Below are positions 52,054 through 63,400 of a DNA stretch of 64,000 nt, piece by piece (the first letter of the stretch is position 1; each line of letters opens with the position of its first letter). The notes below the pieces were generated by a model. That model was not told the DNA's origin. It saw only the letters and a list, made by a program, of their open reading frames with translations, and did not search any database. Both the position numbers and the translations under genes were made by a program. Origin of the DNA: Viola odorata (Eukaryota; Streptophyta; Magnoliopsida; Malpighiales; Violaceae); NCBI GenBank assembly GCA_963691705.1, contig OY829545.1, positions 43,449,475-43,513,474 of the forward strand, in the 5' to 3' direction.

Positions 52054-53124
52054 ATGAGGAAAGAATTTACATCCTTGATCCTGTCTCTTCACCTCCTTCT
52101 TCTCATGGTATAACAAACCTCTTTTTTCCACTTTTGTCTTTCGAAGTGTGCATTCCAATTAGAATGTTAGAAATACTGATCGTTTAATACTAACACTGAT
52201 ATTACAATAATTGCTTCATTTTACGTGCAGAGAGCCGAATTAGGAAATGGAGCGAGAGAAGTTCATGAAGGTGGGATGCATTTGGATCAAGATCAACTGA
52301 TAAGCATTGGAGATGGAAATATCCACAATCATTTCCGGCTGCAGAGCATATTCGAAGAAGGAGATAACCATAATTGTGCTTGGCTGCAGGTTGAATTAAA
52401 CGATCTTAGCGACAAAGTAGATGATCATGATCGCTACACAGACCCAACACTCAAACAATTCGTTGATAGAAAAGATCTAAAACTAGGAAAAAGATTGCCA
52501 ATCTATTTTCAAAAGATTAGATTTGATAATCCAAGTACTGATCCTAATTCTCCTCATTTATTAACCAAACAAGAAGCTGATTCCATCCCATTTTCATACC
52601 AAGAACTCCCAAAAATCCTTAAACTCTTGTCAGTTTCTGAAGGATCACCTCAAGCTAAATCCATGGAGCAAACACTACACATTTGCGACGCAAAAACGAC
52701 CAAAGGAGAGATCAAAGTTTGTGTCACTTCCTTAGAATCCATGTATGATTTTGTGAAAGAAATTCTTGGTCCTAAATTCAAGATCTTGGCGACCAATCAC
52801 CTCACCAAAGAAAAAGTTGGTTTCCAAAACTATACAATTCAAGAAAATCCTGAATTTGTTGTGGTGAATCAAGAAATGGTGGCTTGTCATGCCTTGTCAT
52901 ACCCATACGTGGTTTTTTACTGCCACAGGCCAGATGAGGGCAGACCGTTTAAGGTTTCGTTGATCGGTGATAATGGAGACAGGACAGAATCCGTTGGTGT
53001 GTGCCATGAGAATACATCAGAGTGGAGTCCTAAGCATGTTGCCTTTGGGCTGCTTGGAACCAAACCTGGGGCAGAAGTGTGCCATTTCTTATCTGCAGAT
53101 AACTTGTTGTTCCTTCCAGTATAG
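52054..53124 (+). CDS. BURP-domain protein, two exons
   Basis: Exon 1 (52054-52107) encodes a signal peptide: MRKEF followed by hydrophobic LILSLHLLLLM. A 123-base GT-AG intron (52108-52230) leads in phase 0 to exon 2 (52231-53124), giving 315 residues. The C-terminal two thirds form a BURP domain: FVDRKDLKLGKRLPIYF, the IPFSYQELPKILKLLSV block, KGEIKVCVTSLESMYDF, and the four CH pairs spaced CH-X10-CH-X25-CH-X24-CH, ending CHFLSADNLLFLPV. The last spacing is one or two residues short of the classical pattern. There is no repeat region between N-terminus and BURP domain, so it is closer to the short USP/BNM2-like members than to PG1beta; subfamily is uncertain. Such proteins are secreted or vacuolar and linked to seed, cell-wall or stress roles. 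The gene looks intact. Confidence 0.92.
52108..52230 (+). other. Intron of the BURP gene
   Basis: It starts GTATAACA and ends TTACGTGCAG. It separates signal peptide and mature protein, a common intron position in BURP genes. Confidence 0.85.
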
Positions 53125-53297
53125 TGATACATGCATGTCACTTGATTTGGCGTTTATAAATGTTATGAATTAAGAAAAAAGAAAAGGAAGAATGTTTTCC
53201 CGAAGGACACCTTAAATGATGCCTCTTTTTCAGTAAACGCCTAATAAGACGTGTCTTTGCAAAAAGACGCTAAAAGGACGTGTCCTTTTAAATTTTA

Positions 53298-53332
53298 CTA
53301 GATAGTTTGGGCACGTGCGTTGCACGTGCGGC
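53298..53332 (-). other. Helitron 3' terminus with hairpin
   Basis: An 8-bp perfect stem (GCACGTGC / GCACGTGC on the minus strand) with a 3-base loop precedes the terminal CTAG, the usual Helitron termination structure. Confidence 0.85.
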
Positions 53333-54299
53333 AATTTTTAATATGAAATTAAATTATTTAATTTAGATATTGTTTATAAATTAATTTTGGTCATTTGAAA
53401 TAGATAATGCCACTATTTAAATATTGTTCTAAAACAATATAACCGAACATATAAATTATTAAGCATACTAATAATAATTATTAATAGATAATATAGCTTA
53501 ATAGTATTTAAATATTGTACTAAAGTATTATAACCAACCATATAAATTGTTAAGCATACTAATAATAATTATTAATTATAAAGTTTTTTTACAATTTTTC
53601 TTACTTGATCTTTTTCATTAGGGGCTCATACTCATATAATTTATCAAATTTCTTGTTCTTGAGTATTGTTCACTTCCTTGTCTCTTTTTTGCCTTCAGCT
53701 TTTTCGTCAATGAGTATCGGTGTGGGCAAAATAATTACTTCCTCATCTTATTTTTTGTCTCTTTTCTTTTTCGGCTTGGCTAATTTTTTAGCTTGTTGTT
53801 GATCATCTTCTTCTTTGATTTTCTTTATTCGCCTTCCTTTTTTTATCATCTTGTTATTCTTGCTTTCATCCTTGTCGTATTGTTCACATTTTTTTTCAGT
53901 TGCATTATTCATTTGAAGTTTATTTTGTTTGCTCGTTTTTTAAACTACCGCTAATAACTCCTCGTCTTCATCAATTTCTTCTTTAGTTGGTGTCCTCTTT
54001 TTAGTTGCATGAACCTTTTAAGTGATAAGTATATTCCTCTGTCGTTCGCTCTTATTTTTTTTGCTGACCTTGACTAAGAAATCAAATTCCTTGTCCTTAC
54101 AGGATATCATTTTTCTATAGTGTGACGACTTCTCTTTTTCCTGTTACATTGAGAATAATATTAGTATTTTTTTCTGCAATAAAATAACTTTAGTATCACT
54201 ATTCCAAAAGAATTACCTTGTCATCAACTGATTCTTTGTATTTCTTGATGTCACAACCAATTAGTGTTTCTGTCTCGTAAAAAAAAAAACAATTGTTGC

Positions 54300-55150
54300 T
54301 TCATTCTCACCATCATTAACTTGTAACCTCAGCATGCATCTAAAATTATAAGTTGAGTCTTAATCATCTTGTTTTATGTTTAAAATAATTAAATTTTTAA
54401 TTTGTTTGGAATTATCTTGGAATTGTCTCAATGCAATTGTTACATCTGTCGCATGTTGCTTGACCCTCACCCATGTCAAATTCTTTTTCCAGTACTTTTT
54501 ACATGATTCATACCAAGGTTGTCTTTTATTGATCACTTCGATAATAGTTGTTGTTAGGACGTAGAAAGACTGCACAGAAATAATAAGAGTTAATGTTAGT
54601 TTTTTCAGTTATGCTCATAACTAATTATTTTGCTTTATGGTTGGTACCTGTTGTTTTGATGATGAAATTTTGTTAGCAATTTGTTCTACAGTTGCTTTGC
54701 TCGCATTGTCCATTCTCTTTGAAGATGATTTGATTATCTTCTGGGTATCTTCTTGTTGAGTATAGTTCAAGCTGTGATTTATAAATATTTGTAAAGTTAA
54801 ATGGAAAAAATATTAACTTAAACAATGGATAATGGTAAAATAATCTTATATTATATTTAATATATATATTCTTACCATTGTCGGATTTCATCTGCTTCAT
54901 ATGTTATGGGATTAATCATCACTATTGTCGTTCTTGTAGTTGATACTTGTAAAATTCCCAATTTGAGCAATTGCATTTTTATTATTATTAGATAACAATT
55001 GACTCGAATTTATATTTTATAGACATACCTTGATATTTTGATGTCATTCCGTTTGATAAAATAATGATAGAATTTTTCTCTTTTATTTCATAAAGGGCTT
55101 CTCATTCCTTTTCAGTTAAGTCTCCACACAAGATCAATTTCAACTCTTCA
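54300..55150 (-). pseudogene. RPA70-like gene remnant of the Helitron
   Basis: Pieces in changing frames resemble the large subunit of replication protein A, often carried by plant Helitrons. EELKLILCGDLTEKE and IIILSNGMTSKYQG fit an OB-fold. MINPITYEADEIRQW fits the conserved NP...EA..LR.W stretch. TTTIIEVINKRQPWYESCKK fits the zinc-ribbon OB-fold, with the second Cys position replaced by Tyr. Stops and frameshifts show it is inactive. A lysine-rich tail may continue to about 53600. Confidence 0.65.
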
Positions 55151-55396
55151 CCTATAATTTTAAAATTTTAAGTATTGTTAAACAAAATTGTAATTATTTG
55201 ATTTTATATATAAGGAAAACTGTAATTGAACATTAGTAAATAAATATATTACATTTTGTCCATTAATAGAATTTCTCAAAATTTGCCATTGAATGGTTTT
55301 GCGCTAATAACGAAATCAATAATATTTGTCATTAAAATAATTGAAAGTAGAATATGAATTATCAATTTAAAATAATGATTACAACATTTTTAAAAT

Positions 55397-57900
55397 TTAG
55401 TTGCTTACCAATTCATTTGCTTTGGTCACAATGAGGAAGATCTTGAAAGTCCATGAATTCATAGTTAATAACATCAAGGGGGATAGGGATTCACTTAGAC
55501 ACGCTGATATACTCTCGTCAGATTCAAAAAATCCTCTCTTTTGTGCTGATTGTTTGAATGTTTTGCATATAACTTCATTTACCGTCAATAAATCTTCAAA
55601 AGACTTTGGTCCTCTAATATGATTCAATAATAACCTTAGAAAATACCTTTCTCCTTCTTTTAGATTTGCAGTATTTACACGACCAATCACACCCCTCGTT
55701 GATTCTCTTTTTTCCATGCTTTTTCTTTAGATTGCCAGACAAAATGCACAGGAACTTTCCTGTAGTAAAAATATAAGAAATAATTATGTGAAAGATATCA
55801 TATTGGAACATTAATTAATGTACTATATCTATAAATATAAATAAACAATATAATATATATACTAATACTGACATTGGAAAATAAATAAGCAAAGAAATAA
55901 AATTTTAAGAATAAAGTTTTTTTCTTGCTTGTATAAATATTGTCTTGCATTTGGATTCTCAGAACATATTGTAAAGAATTCTATAAGCATTATCTTTGAT
56001 ACATGCTCCCAAAGTACCACTTCTTGCAAATTTTGATTATCCCAATAATAGACAGCCTGTTTATTAGGCAAATGTAATTGCAAATTTATCATCGGAGGAT
56101 TCATCTCATTTAAATTGAATTCATATATCCTCCATGCAGTTTCTTATGGAGAGACAAATTTCCCATCTTGAAATTGTTCTATCTCATCAACCAAATTATT
56201 CCCATCATTTGATGCAATGTATACAGATATTTTATCATGCCCTTTGTATACGTACTTATAAAAATACTTCACTGATTTAATGCTGGAGCAGATCTCAACA
56301 TTTATGTGGCAACCATATCTTGTAAGCAAGTAAGAGTTATACGACACTACCCATCGGTTATCAAGTTCTTTGTTCTTCTTAATTATTTTTTGTTCATTGT
56401 CTCTTCTTTGATATATTGGATAACCATCTTTTCCAGCAACAGTTGTAGAAGAAAAACCTCGTGGATAGTGAAATCTGCATTTTTCATTTTCCATACAACC
56501 GCATTTTTTATTACTTTCTCCACATGGATCATGCATCATATGTTTGGTCACTAATTGAAAAAGTAGAGGTTCTTCATCCTCATCTGGTATTTCAGCACAA
56601 ACAAATTTATCAAACTGATCAGAACAAACAATTTTGAAACCTTCTTCGAGTATAACTAACATATGAACGTGTGACATTCCCCTTTTATGAAATTCAATAA
56701 CATGAACATGTGCAACTACTTTTCCAAATACTTGTTTCTTAATAGCTTGATCTTTGAGATCTTGAACTTTTACTCGAAAAATCCTCACAACTAAATTAGG
56801 AAGGTCCTATGCAAGTTCCCCTCTGTAAGCTGATCTTGAATCTCTTTCCAATATGGATTGCATGTCATAGTAATAAACAAATCAGGCTTTCCAAGATGTT
56901 GGACCAATGATATCGAATCAAGGTATCATCGTCGCATATCTCGTGGCCCTCCAACAAAAGAGGCAAGAAGGATTAACCTTTTTCCCACTTCATTTCCTCT
57001 AGTTTCTCCTGACATGACACTATCAGCAATTCCTTGGTACAATTCAGATCTGATTTTTGCTTGCTGATGATGGAAGAAATCAAATCTGGTAGTCTCCAAT
57101 TTAATGTACATGTCTACAACATATTGTTGGAATAGTCTACCAGATAGTAAAAGTATCGATTGTATAAAAGCTCTAATTTGAAGGTTGTAACAATAGTACT
57201 CTCTACATGATACTTTTGATATTGTAGGTCTATGCACACCTATATGTTAAAAACATCATGTGAAAATTCTAAAAGACACATGAAAAAAAATAGAGCTAAA
57301 AATTGAAATAATATCGTATTAATTAAAAGCTTACATTCTGTTTCTTGATCAAAAATATTTTCTGCAGAGGTAAATATCAGAATAGTTGAAAAGTCTTCTG
57401 TAGTTTTTGTATTAATATTGGAAGACCTTTTGCATTGTTTGAAAATATTCTGATGCCAACCAACTTCTCCTTTAGGGCATAAAAGTGGGTATTGGAGAGG
57501 ATCATAACAGCTAAAGTAATGTTTAATTCTGTGGCGTTGTCTCGAATGTGCATGAACAACTATATCTCTTTCAAATGGAACATTAGAATTATTTCCTTCA
57601 ATTCATATAGCAGCAACTTGATCAACAGAAGGCGGGTTATAAACTCTTTGATCAATATTAACACCTGTGTTGATATGGATTTGTAAATCGTCAAGTGAGG
57701 AAATATTTTTGAAGCCTTTCAAAAATTTAGCATATGGGTTGTTTTCCAAAACCTTCATCAATTTATTCATAATGCTTTCATCCAAGTTAACATTCTCCAT
57801 AATTCTCATCCTATTGTGTAGCTCATTATCAGTATCATAAAAATAAAGTTGAAAATACACTGGAATATTCTCTGTGGGCACCAATCTAGGAAGATTGTGG
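55397..57900 (-). pseudogene. Helitron Rep protein remnant, helicase part missing
   Basis: In minus-strand order: NIPVYFQLYFYDTDNELHNR (57860); a frame-shifted CYDPLQYPLLCPKGEVGWH (about 57510-57450); REYYCYNLQIRAFIQS and SGRLFQQYVVDMYIKLE (57200-57090); GKPDLFITMTCNPYW (about 56890); the HUH site in EFHKRGMSHVHML (about 56700); the catalytic-tyrosine region KYFYKYVYKGHDK (about 56260); NLQLHLPNKQAVYYWDN (56090); GERYFLRLLLNHIRGPKSF (55660). All belong to the plant Helitron Rep. Several stops and frame changes separate the pieces. The SF1 helicase motifs that should follow are absent: sequence passes directly to the RPA-like remnant. Confidence 0.85.
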
Positions 57901-58029
57901 TATGCCTGACCTTGAGCTTTAAAGGTATAAACTCCTTTCCTCGATGAAACAAGTTCTTTGTCATACTTTACACCAAATGATGTAAACCCAAATAGAATTC
58001 ACTCTAGTCTTGAAAAAGGAAAAAAAATT

Positions 58030-58565
58030 GATAAAACGGAAAGAAAAGTGAATCTGAACTGAATAAATACAGAAGAGTGGAGTTATTAGTTTTATAATTT
58101 CGTTGGTGATGCTTTGTAGTTTAGGGCTTAATAGGTAGGTTAATTAATTAAATAATCAATAGATTTAATAAGTAGATTAATTAATTAAATAAGTGATTGA
58201 GTAATAGATTTATTCAATTTTAATAATAGGTAGGTTAATTAATTAAATAAGTGGTTGAATAATAGATATATTGTAGGTAATCTTGAAAATGGATTTTTTT
58301 TTTGATAAAACAGAAAGGAGTGAATCTGAACTGAATAAATATAAAAGAGTGGAGTTATTAGTTTTGTAATTTTGTTGGCGATGCTTTGTAGTTTAGGGTT
58401 TAATAGGTACGTTAATTAATTAAATAATCAATGGATTTAATAAGTAGATTAATTAATTAAATAAGTGATTGAGTAATAGATTTATTCAATTTTAATAATA
58501 GGTAGGTTAATTAATTAAATAAGTGGTTGAATAATAGATATATTGTAGGTAATTTTATAAAATTA
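58030..58565. repeat. 272-bp tandem duplication in the Helitron
   Basis: GTGAATCTGAACTGAATAAA and the following 230 bases, rich in TTAATTAATTAAATAA, occur twice with a 272-base period (anchors GAGTGG at 58075 and 58347). It lies between the Rep start and the Helitron 5' end. Confidence 0.82.
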
Positions 58566-58659
58566 AAAGTCTATTACACTCTTAAATTTTTTAATAATTA
58601 AAGGATATAATAGTAATTTAAGGAAATAAGCTCCTTCGTGCTTTTTATATAGAAAGAGA

Positions 58660-59575
58660 CGCAGGCAAGTTTTCCGTCCTTTGGCCTAATCTAATGTGGT
58701 TGTAGTAGTTTAGATAAAACTCCTCCAGAAAAACTACTCAGTCGACCCCGGCCACACAGCGCCAAGCCTCATGAAACCCGTTGTTAATGGTGTTACGTCG
58801 CTTGTCAGTGGAGTGGAATTATGATCCTTTGATCAAAATATATAGTTTTTGTTGAAATTAATTAAGACTTTCACCATAATTAATTACGGAACTGAAAAAC
58901 AAAATACTGTAGTTTAAAAGTTCTCTCTTACCTCCACTAAACGGCCAATAAGACGCGTCTTTGGAAAAGGACACCAAAAGGATTTTGGCGAATTCTTTTG
59001 ACATTTTTATTAAAAGGACCTTGTGAGACGTCTTTCGTCTCAGCATACGTCGCCCAAAACGTCTATGATCTATCTATTTAGCTTTTGAAAATTGGAAAAC
59101 CTACCATTTGCGGCAATTTAAGTAAATTGAAGTTTATTCAAAAGACCAAATTCGACTCAAAGCTTAAAGCCCATCTTAGAAAGAGTTAAACCAAATTTCT
59201 AACCCGCTAGAGCCCAATATTTTAAATTCTCAAATTTAATTAGATATACTCGGATTATTTAAAGCAAGAAAAATTACCTATTTAAAAATAAATCATTTAT
59301 TGCTATCTGCCTTAGTTTGACCGGGCAATGGATCTAATCTAAGATGTGGATCTCACGTTACTCTCGGAACATAATACTTATGTTATTTTGGTGTAGTTTA
59401 ATTTTAAAAAATTCACATATGTATTAAAAAAGATACACAATTGCGTAAAATTTTTAAAAAATTAGCATTTTATAAATCAATGTATTTTTTTTTCTTTCAT
59501 CACGTAAACATGCAACATTGACGTGGGATAAATAAAATTAGTTTAAATAATACACTTTATAAATTTTATAATATA
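58660..59575. other. Intergenic region right of the Helitron
   Basis: No gene. Bases 58938-58980 (CCAATAAGACGCGTCTTTGG and on) resemble 53234-53285 left of the Helitron, a diverged dispersed repeat. The remainder is AT-rich. Confidence 0.55.
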
Positions 59576-59702
59576 CTCCCTCTAAACCACTTTAATTGAC
59601 TTTCTGAAACAGTAACATTCAGTAAAATAAATACTAAAAAGTCAAGTAAAGTGTACAGTAACATTATGTAGAAAAATGACAATTATTATGATCCGGAGGG
59701 AG
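59576..59702. mobile_element. Stowaway-like MITE, 127 bp
   Basis: CTCCCTC at the left and GAGGGAG at the right are terminal inverted repeats, flanked by TA (59574-59575, 59703-59704). Internal arms ACTTTAATTGACTTT and AAAAAGTCAAGTAAAGT are also inverted. Size and structure are typical of Stowaway. Confidence 0.85.
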
Positions 59703-59797
59703 TATTAATTAAGATGATTTTTATTTTTTCATTTTACAATAATTTTATAATTTGTCTCTATTTAATGCAACTAATAGAAAAAATAGTAAACTAAAGA

Positions 59798-60315
59798 TGT
59801 TGGGTCTGTTTGGGGTTCCGGTTCTAGTCTGAAAAGTGCTGTGGCAAAAGTGCTGTAAAAAAAGTACTTCTGGAAAAGCTAGTATGCTGTTTGGTAAACA
59901 TTTCTTAAAAGTGCTGTGGGAAACGAGAAGTTGTTTGGTAAACATTTCTTAAAAGCTAGTTAGAGTATAAAACCCATTTTTAAAAAATTAATAAAAATAG
60001 AAAAAATGGATCTAAAATTACTTATCTTGAGATGGAGATTTTATTGTACTAGTTTTTAATTTATTTTGTTCTAGTATATAAAGTAAAAAAATGAATTTAA
60101 AATGAAAAAAAAAAAAAAAAGAGGAGAGAGAGGGCAAAAGCTCAACCGAGCTTTTGCCACTGGAGCAATTTGCTCCAGTGAGGAAAGGAGGAGCAGTAAG
60201 GCAAAATTGAGTAGAGCTTTGTAGGAAGCTCGTTTTGAAAGGTGTTACCAAACACCACTCTTGGTTTTGAAACCAACTTCTACAACCCAAACCAACTTTT
60301 AGGTGTTTCCCAAAC
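59798..60315. mobile_element. Probable hAT-like MITE
   Basis: The left end GGGTCTGTTTGGGG and the right end CCCAAACAGGCAC are imperfect inverted repeats of a type common in plant hAT MITEs. Internal repeats include TGTTTGGTAAACATTTCTTAA (twice, near 59889 and 59933) and AAAAGTGCTGTGG. A clear 8-bp target duplication was not found, so the ends are uncertain by a few bases. Confidence 0.5.
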
Positions 60316-60853
60316 AGGCACTAAAAGGTAGCTGCTTGAGGAGACAAATAATCAATGAGAAAAAGTTAGGCGTAAATAGTTATATCTGAGCAAAAGTTGA
60401 ATGTCACTTATCATTCGCTAAAATTTTAGAGGAAAATTTGAGAATGAGAAAAAGAATTGGGTGCTAAGACATTAGAATTTGAAGGATTGTCACTCAAACT
60501 AGTTTATTTTATAATTTAATAATTTATACATAATTAACATAACACTATTTTTTAATATAATCCACATAACAACATTATCTTTTCTATTTCAAAAAAGAAC
60601 GAGAGAAGATCATGGAGCAATGCTGTAAGTTTACAGAGTAGGAACCGAATGTTGTTGATTTACAAAAAGAGAAAAGAGTACCTCTGTCATTTTTTTTTTT
60701 ACTAAAACGGAAACTACATCATCTAAATCTCTGTTTCTCATGGTTTTCCCATCTTGAGGTGTTTTCATTTCAGTTCCTGCTGCCTGGGAACCATGAACCC
60801 AGCTTGCCATTCTTGTGACATTTTCCATTTTTAGTGCTACTTCTCCTTTCGAG
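60316..60853. other. Intergenic and 3' UTR of the receptor kinase gene
   Basis: AT-rich sequence without a gene. Bases nearer 60853 are the probable 3' UTR of the minus-strand gene. A minus-strand open frame at 60631-60945 overlaps the end of the kinase gene in another frame and has no family features. Confidence 0.5.
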
Positions 60854-63004
60854 TTATCGATTGTTTGCAGGGGAAGAAAACTCATCATCGTTTCCCCTAA
60901 TACTGAATGAACTCCTCTTATGATCATTGCCATAAACTTCTTCACTGTCTCCTTTCAATTCCTCAATCTTTTCAACAACTTCCTTTATGCCCATCCTTCT
61001 CTCCACATCTTCTTCGCAGCAACTCAATCCTATCTTCAACAGGTTAATCATTAAACTCTTGCTATTCTTGGTTCCCATCATCTCTTTATCGAATACATCA
61101 CTCGTTCGCTTCTCCTTCACCATGTTATTAACCCAGGTTGCCAAATCCGCATCACTATTGTAACTTGCTGTTAGATAGTTCTCAGGGAACTTTCCTGTTA
61201 GTATCTCCAATATTAGAATCCCAAAACTCCAGATATCAGTCTTGTTCGATGTGCGCCCGTGCTGTGCATACTCTGGTGATTTGTAAGCCATCATGAGGGT
61301 GGGGGTGTGAGCATTCTCCGGGTTGATCACAGGCCTAAGAGCGTAATCTGTCAGGAGAGGCTCAAAGTTGTCATCCAGGAGGACATTAGAAGATTTTAGA
61401 TGACCATGAGGAACACTTAAGGGAAGCTCATTGTAGAGATAAGCCAATCCCCTAGCTACTCCTTTTATAATCTTCAACCGGGTATGCCAATCAAGCCCAT
61501 CCTCTTCCAACGAATGGTTTCCTGAAAGACCACAACCATAACCATTCAATTTACCATTGCATGGGAGAAAACCATCATTTGTTTTATAAGAAACTTACCA
61601 AGAAGGTGGCTGACCAAGCTACCATTCTCCACAAACTCAGCAACCAAAAGCTTCTCTTCCTTGCGATAGTAATGAGCGACAAGAGGTAGTAAGTTTGGAT
61701 GCTTCAATCTTCCTAGCCTTCTCATGTGCTCATGGAACTCTTCTCTTCCAACTTTGTTCATATGCCTGTACCTCTTCACAACCATGGCTTGTCCAGCTAC
61801 GACAGCTTTGTATGAGGCCCCAAATGTCCCACTCCCCAAAACTTCCGCTGAGGCTCTAAGCATGTCTTGCAAATCAAACTTCTCAATGTCATCTCTCAGA
61901 AATATCAACTTCCCGTGATCAACCCTTCTGACCGCCCCCCCACTTGCTGCTACCGCTGCTTGTCCTTGTTCTCCAGGGCCAGAATAGGCCACCACTTTGG
62001 TTGAGTTATCTGATACTGTCCTGGCTAAAGGTACTTCTGCACGTTTCTTTCGGTAGAAAAGCAGGAGAAGTAGAGCAATGACCGCTAGAATCAACAGTAT
62101 CAGTAGTACAATGATTAAGATTTTCAGAGTGCTCCATTTTTTATCTGGGGCGGTAGGGGTAGGAGCTGGTGGGGGTGAAATAGGTGGAGAGGGCTGGCAT
62201 GGCTCCAGAGGAGGTCCACAAAGACCTTTGTTTCCTGAAAAATGGTTAAACTTGGTTGTTAAGAAGAAATGACTTGTAATATAATGCCTGCATTATAAAG
62301 TTGAGAAATTATAAGAAGTATTTCTTACCTGCAAAAGAGCTGGGAGTCATTGTGTTTAGGCTTTTAGGGATAGGACCCTCCAACTCATTACTGGCTACAC
62401 TTACGCGCCTCAAACCCTGCTGCTGAAACTCAGGTATTTGGCCACCAAATATGTTCCCATCAAGCCTTAACTCCATTAGCTTTGGCAGGGTGGTCAGAGA
62501 GGAAGGTATTTTCCCCGTAAACTGATTATGTGCCAAGAACACTCTCTTCAGAGAACCCATACCTTCAAATGCATTGTCAGGAATGTCTCCTGAGAATGCA
62601 TTGTTTGATAAGTACAAAGCCTTTAACTTTCCTAGTTTCCTGATGTCTGGCAACGGACCTTTAAATTCATTGTCCATCAGGCTAAGCGTTCGAATAGAAT
62701 TCAAAGAAGCAAGAGCATCTAAATCAATGGTTCCGGCTAATCCCATGTGTTCAAGTTGCAAACCCCAAATGCTCCCATTTAAACACAACACACCATTCCA
62801 ATTCGCACGATCCCCGTTGCATGGATTCGTGGAGGGATCCCAATTGCTAATCGCCTCGTTGTTTACTAGTGCGTCCTTAAATTTCAAGAGGGCGTCAGAA
62901 TCCGGCGAACCGAAGGACAGAAACAAAAATGATGATAAGAAAAAGAACAAGGTGGGATTGGTTGCGCGCGCAAGCCTAATAGCTGTCTGCGCAGCCATGA
63001 GCAT
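60854..63004 (-). CDS. LRR receptor-like kinase of the PRK (pollen receptor-like kinase) type, probable pseudokinase
   Basis: Exons: 63004-62329, 62234-61599 and 61521-60854. Both introns are GT-AG in phase 1; total about 659 residues. ATG 63004 is the first in frame; a second at 62998 is possible. In order: hydrophobic signal segment (TLFFFLSSFLFLSFG); LRR N-terminal cap (ALLKFKDALVNNEAISNWD, then NWNGVLCLNGSIWGLQLE); about five to six LRRs (LYLSNNAFSGDIPDNAFEGM); proline-rich juxtamembrane; transmembrane ILIIVLLILLILAVIALLLL followed by FYRKKR; kinase domain with the loop GSGTFGASYKA and VVKRY lysine. The HRD motif is replaced by HGHLKSSN and DFG by DYA, as in many PRK-family members, so catalysis is probably weak or absent. 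The gene looks intact. Pollen expression is a family expectation only. Confidence 0.92.
61522..61598 (-). other. Intron 2 of the receptor kinase gene
   Basis: On the minus strand it runs from GTAAGTTTCT to TCTTTCAG, 77 bases, phase 1. Confidence 0.85.
62235..62328 (-). other. Intron 1 of the receptor kinase gene
   Basis: On the minus strand it runs from GTAAGAAATA to TTTTTCAG, 94 bases, phase 1. It separates ectodomain LRRs from the juxtamembrane and transmembrane exon. Confidence 0.85.
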
Positions 63005-63400
63005 TATCACAATGCTCAATTCAATTAGTGATTCCTATAGCTTGAAGAATTCAGATGAAAGTTTCTTTTTTCTTTTTTCTTTTTTCTTCTTTTTGCTCGG
63101 TTTTTCTTTGGTTTGAAGGTGAAACTTCAAAGGAAGGGAGAAGGGAGAAGGGAGAAGGGAGAAGGGAGAAGAGCAGGGGCAGAGGACAGAGGAAAATGTC
63201 AATACCAGTAATAGTAAAGGGAGTGAGGATAGGTAAGAGAAGGAAAGGAAACAGAAAAAATGAGAAAAAAAAAAAAAAAATCCAAGATTTTGGTGTATGA
63301 CAGTATGGAATGGAAGGGGTTGGTCGGGAGATATGCAAGGGTGACCCTTCAAAAGGTGGGTTTGTTACGACAGTTAAGTTGTGTGCTCGTACATAGTTTG
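63005..63400 (-). promoter_or_regulatory. 5' region of the receptor kinase gene with a G-quadruplex-like repeat
   Basis: The 5' leader and promoter should lie here. Bases 63136-63170 are five copies of GGGAGAA on the plus strand (template strand for the gene), giving a CT-rich transcript and a classical four-tract G-quadruplex pattern with 4-base loops. A/T homopolymers flank it. No clear TATA box was assigned. Confidence 0.55.

Larger units (their letters stand above)
53298..58659 (-). mobile_element. Helitron, decayed, with Rep and RPA-like remnants
   Basis: On the minus strand the 5' end reads TCTCTTTCTATATAAAAAGC (from 58659), typical of plant Helitrons. The 3' end has the hairpin GCACGTGC-AAC-GCACGTGC followed after 11 bases by the terminal CTAG (53301-53298) and a host T. 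The 5' neighbour is G rather than the expected A, which may be a mutation. Rep remnants lie at about 55400-57900 and an RPA-like remnant at about 54300-55150. No TSD is expected for this class. Confidence 0.85.

Noticed and set aside
60631..60945. Minus-strand ORF overlapping the end of the kinase gene
   Set aside because: Out of frame with the kinase and without domain features; the kinase frame ends normally at 60854.
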